Assembly (NCBI GenBank): GCA_029891385.1
Contig: JAIWQS010000266.1
Span: 372,001-436,000, forward strand
DNA: 64,000 bases
Direction: 5' to 3'
From: Erythroxylum novogranatense
Lineage: Eukaryota > Streptophyta > Magnoliopsida > Malpighiales > Erythroxylaceae
Part shown: piece by piece, positions 61,331 through 64,000 of the stretch
Layout: each line of letters opens with the position of its first letter
How positions within the stretch are numbered: position 1 is the first letter of the stretch
Made by a program: the position numbers and the translations under genes
Notes under the pieces: model-generated
Database searches by the model: none
What the model saw: the letters and a program-made list of their open reading frames with translations, nothing else
What the model was told of the DNA's origin: nothing

Positions 61331-62974
61331 ATGTTTAATTTGTAAGAAATGCACTTGATTTTAGTTGTAAAGGACCACAACAGTCTAAGTCGAAACGTTG
61401 TCGCAGAGGGAAGCATTGGAGAAAAGCAGAAACGCAAGGCCAACTAAAAGAGAACAGCTGGAGGCATGAACATGGGCATGAATATAACGTTAGTAGCTAT
61501 GGTGTGAAGAGAACGAAACAGGAGGTGGCATGAAATTTCGTTGGCAGCTGGACCAAAAGAAAGAAGCGAAAATCACGCACCAAAGATTTACACTGACGGC
61601 TACAGCAAAAATGGATTGCGTGAACCACAAAAGAAGAAAACAAGAACAGCAGCAATTGATGACCATGCACATAACAAACGAAATTCACGCATCCACGCTA
61701 CTTGGGAGATTGAATAAAAAAAAGGGAAAAAAAATAAAACACAAGTGGAAGGGGAGACACACGCTAGTTGCAAGAAATCAACTCACAAAGGAGCAAATTA
61801 CAAGAAAGGCTAATGAAGACAGTTGAAGCATGCAGTGGGAGGCGTGGACAAAAGATGGAGGCTCCACCAACGTGGCTCCAGTAGCAAAATTCTGAACCCA
61901 CCATTCAGCTATCACGTTACAAACCAAGGAGGGACTAGCTAGAGAGGGATGACGTGACACCACAAATTGAAGACTCTCCACTCGAAAAGCAAAGGCATTC
62001 ACGCACATTAATAGGGGGGCTTCAGCACTTACAAATTTTCCACTCACTTTACATTTTGGGGAGCTCTCAACGTTACTCCATTTACCCACCAGCTTTTTAA
62101 CGTTATACAAACATTCAACACTAACGTGTCACCAAGGAGAGGACACCAAGAGGAGAGCTAGAGATGAAGAGAAGCATTCGTTGACAACTTGGTTGGTGAA
62201 ACAACGTGAGCTTGGTGAGACTAGAGGGACCAACCAAAGCAGACCAAGCAAAGGCGCAGCAACGCACACAGCGAGCAAAAATAAAGGGTGACGCAAAAAG
62301 GATTATTTCTTCTCTGTTTTATTATTTAATTTCTCCTAATATTGTTTGCTGAGCATAATTTCTGTGGTTTTCATCCTATCATGATTGAGTAGCTTCCCCA
62401 AAGCTTCAAGGTTGGGCAAAAACTTTTAGCTAATTTTTATGGACTAAAGCTTGGTTGATTTATAAGTATGGATTTTTGGTTTTAATTTCTCTGATTCAAA
62501 ATTGATTTTGCTGGTATTGTATTTGGCCAACCATTACTTGACGTTAGTTGTTAATTGAAGAACCGATAGGTGAAAATTGATAACGGAACTCCAAACATGG
62601 AACTTATAAATTTCAGATTTAGACATAAACTGAATTTATAAGAGAAAACCAGGTTAGAAAAGAACTTAATGGGTTATGCTTGATTGCTAGGCTACGATAG
62701 TACACTAGGATTATTGTGTAACACTCCTTTGATATCTTGAAAAAGGATCTAAGAAATTCTAGGCTCAACCGTTTATTAAGTCTGAAATCCTCTATTTTCA
62801 TGTGGTTAACTATCATGAAACCGACTATTGCCAGCATTTAGAAACCGACTTCCTAAGGAGGCAATAGTGGCTTGGGTTGATCAGTGGAGGGCTCAATCAC
62901 CCAATTGCAGGTATGGCCATATCCTTGATCGTTACCTCAATAGTGTGCTACTCTACTCAGCTTAGGATCAACAG
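61331..62974. other. Unclassified region, possible LTR/leader remnant
   Basis: Small frames of up to 110 codons show no known motif. The stretch 62300-62900 has the texture of a gypsy LTR or leader (pyrimidine-rich start, GATTGAGTAGC) but I cannot identify ends. It is bounded on the right by the LINE fragment. Confidence 0.35.
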
Positions 62975-63151
62975 ATATGGATTGCCAACCATAATGGCGT
63001 CTTCACTACACAATCAGCCCATATAATTGGTCATGAGATGTAGGAGGAGGTTAATTGGGCAGATCTGGTGTGGCAGAAGGTGGTCAGTCCTAGAGCTGCT
63101 TTTTTAGTGTGGTTGGCAATCAAGAATCGGTTGAGAACGAAAGATCGATGG
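62975..63151 (+). pseudogene. LINE-type reverse-transcriptase zinc-finger (zf-RVT) fragment
   Basis: Frame 62975 reads IWIANHNGVFTTQSAHIIG, a stop, then VWQKVVSPRAAFLVWLAIKN followed by RLRTKDRW. This matches the zf-RVT domain found after reverse transcriptase in plant LINEs and LINE-derived host proteins: S.YR.., W..IW....P.K..FFLW.A...RL.T.D.L. One internal TAG stop breaks it. It ends where the Copia LTR begins at 63152. Confidence 0.8.
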
Positions 63152-63726
63152 TGTTAAGATAAATGCCCTCGGATTGGATACCGGTTGAATTTAATGGCCC
63201 ACAAAAATAGTAACGAAAATAAAGATAGACAAAATAAATGGGACAGAACACAAAGATTTACGTGGTTCGGTCAATGTGATCTACGTTCACGACCAGAGAG
63301 TGAGCAATTTTACTAATATGTGGAGAATGTATACAAGTACAAAATGCTGGAACAAAAGGCTCAAAAGTATACAGAGAGGATAGAGGATTTCAGAAAGGAA
63401 ACAAAAAAAATGGTGTATCTTGTGCTTGTGTTGAAGCCTCTATTTATAATTGATGAATCCTAAGCTTTCGTCTAACTGCAGCCATAAATTGTTGACAAAT
63501 CTTGAAGAGGTCAAAGCAAAAAACGGTGGCAACTTTTATTGAATCCATGCAACCAATTGTAGCCTTCTTTCTTTGACATTTAAGGGTAGGCAACCAACCA
63601 CCGCTAGCCAAGGTTGAAATATGGAGGGGCTAATTCACATGTAAACAAATTGGTGATTGAATGCATGCAACCAATTGCAGCCACCCAATCTAGACTTTTG
63701 TGTGGGACTAAGGCATGCATGCTACA
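63152..63726 (-). repeat. Copia 3' LTR, about 575 bp
   Basis: The plus-strand ends are TGTTAAGATAAAT and GCATGCTACA, giving TGTAGC...TTAACA on the minus strand. A TATAAATAG box lies at 63440-63448 (minus). The polypurine tract is adjacent to the right. The insertion interrupts the LINE fragment. Confidence 0.85.
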
Positions 63727-63737
63727 AATCTCCACCT
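63727..63737 (-). promoter_or_regulatory. Copia polypurine tract
   Basis: AGGTGGAGATT on the minus strand directly precedes the 3' LTR, in the common plant Copia form AAGGTGGAGATTTGT. Confidence 0.85.
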
Positions 63738-63805
63738 TGACTTGGTCCTGAACAATTAGTCATCTACTCCACCTTCTCCGAAAATGCCCTAAAAAAAGGG
63801 CTATA

Positions 63806-63991
63806 TCACCAACTATAAATTTCAATCAAGTCCAAGCATTGCTTGAACTTGTAAACAGGAAGAACCTTTGTAAACATGTCAACAGGATTGTCCTTAGTAT
63901 TAATCTTCTGAATAAGGAACTTCTTCTCTGCAATTGTATCCCGAATGAAATGATACTTTACATCAATATGCTTCGTCATCTCATGATACAT
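63806..63991 (-). pseudogene. Copia pol, C-terminal RNase H end, partial
   Basis: The frame reads TKHIDVKYHFIRDTIAEKK, then TKDNPVDMFTKVLP and a short tail. KHI..RYHFIR....E and D..A/VD..TK.LP are signatures of the end of Copia RNase H. The domain is cut by the window's right edge, so the frame upstream and the element's state cannot be judged. The stop at 63806 leaves about 70 bases to the polypurine tract. Confidence 0.9.
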
Positions 63992-64000
63992 CTGATTTTT

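Noticed and set aside
61064..62110. Possible small host genes in the right-hand region
   Set aside because: Frames overlap on both strands, have no domain motifs or splice structure I could support, and resemble LTR or leader texture.

Overview
The window looks like gene-poor heterochromatin of a flowering plant, probably a eudicot. I find no intact host gene. Nearly every base belongs to nested Ty3/gypsy LTR retrotransposons, a decayed Helitron, Copia and LINE fragments, or minisatellites. The plant call rests on initiator-Met tRNA primer sites (TGGTATCAGAGC), a Tekay-type chromodomain at the end of one integrase, and a Helitron carrying both Rep-helicase and an RPA-like gene. The species cannot be named from this sequence.

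Layout. 1-161: minisatellite. 162-10661: non-autonomous element with LTRs over 4 kb; its 3' LTR is truncated. 10662-10926 and 26741-27110: halves of a Copia-like LTR, split by a complete Tekay-type element at 10927-26735 (minus strand, TSD CTTTT, gag-pol relics at 13891-18664). That element is itself interrupted by an LTR-derived insertion with inverted ends at 18771-23538 (TSD AATTC). 27110-28365: Helitron debris and minisatellite. 28366-35722: a decayed Helitron on the minus strand, with an RPA-like gene followed upstream by a Rep-helicase pseudogene. 35750-36983: AT-rich, duplicated DNA and 74-bp repeats. 36984-49072: a 4.47-kb solo LTR split by a non-autonomous element at 37436-45054 (TSD TTTAT). 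49481-51681: another solo LTR (TSD GAAAA). 51687-55073: repeat units, minisatellite, a gypsy integrase tail and shuffled Helitron pieces. 55074-60344: a minus-strand element with long LTRs and only about 0.8 kb inside. 60345-62974: unclassified repeat-like DNA. 62975-63151: LINE zinc-finger/RT fragment cut by the 3' LTR of a Copia element that runs off the right edge.

How the parts relate. The one coding gypsy element could once have supplied proteins to the coding-free long-LTR elements. They share its primer site, a pre-polypurine motif and several LTR motifs, but this is inference. Three observations stand out. (1) Several LTR families are built on a degenerate repeat of about 182 bp that changes polarity around a family-specific palindrome cluster. 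(2) One LTR carries five consecutive stem-loops, two of them tandem copies with a compensatory base-pair change. (3) One insertion has two U3-type ends in inverted orientation inside a perfect 5-bp target duplication.
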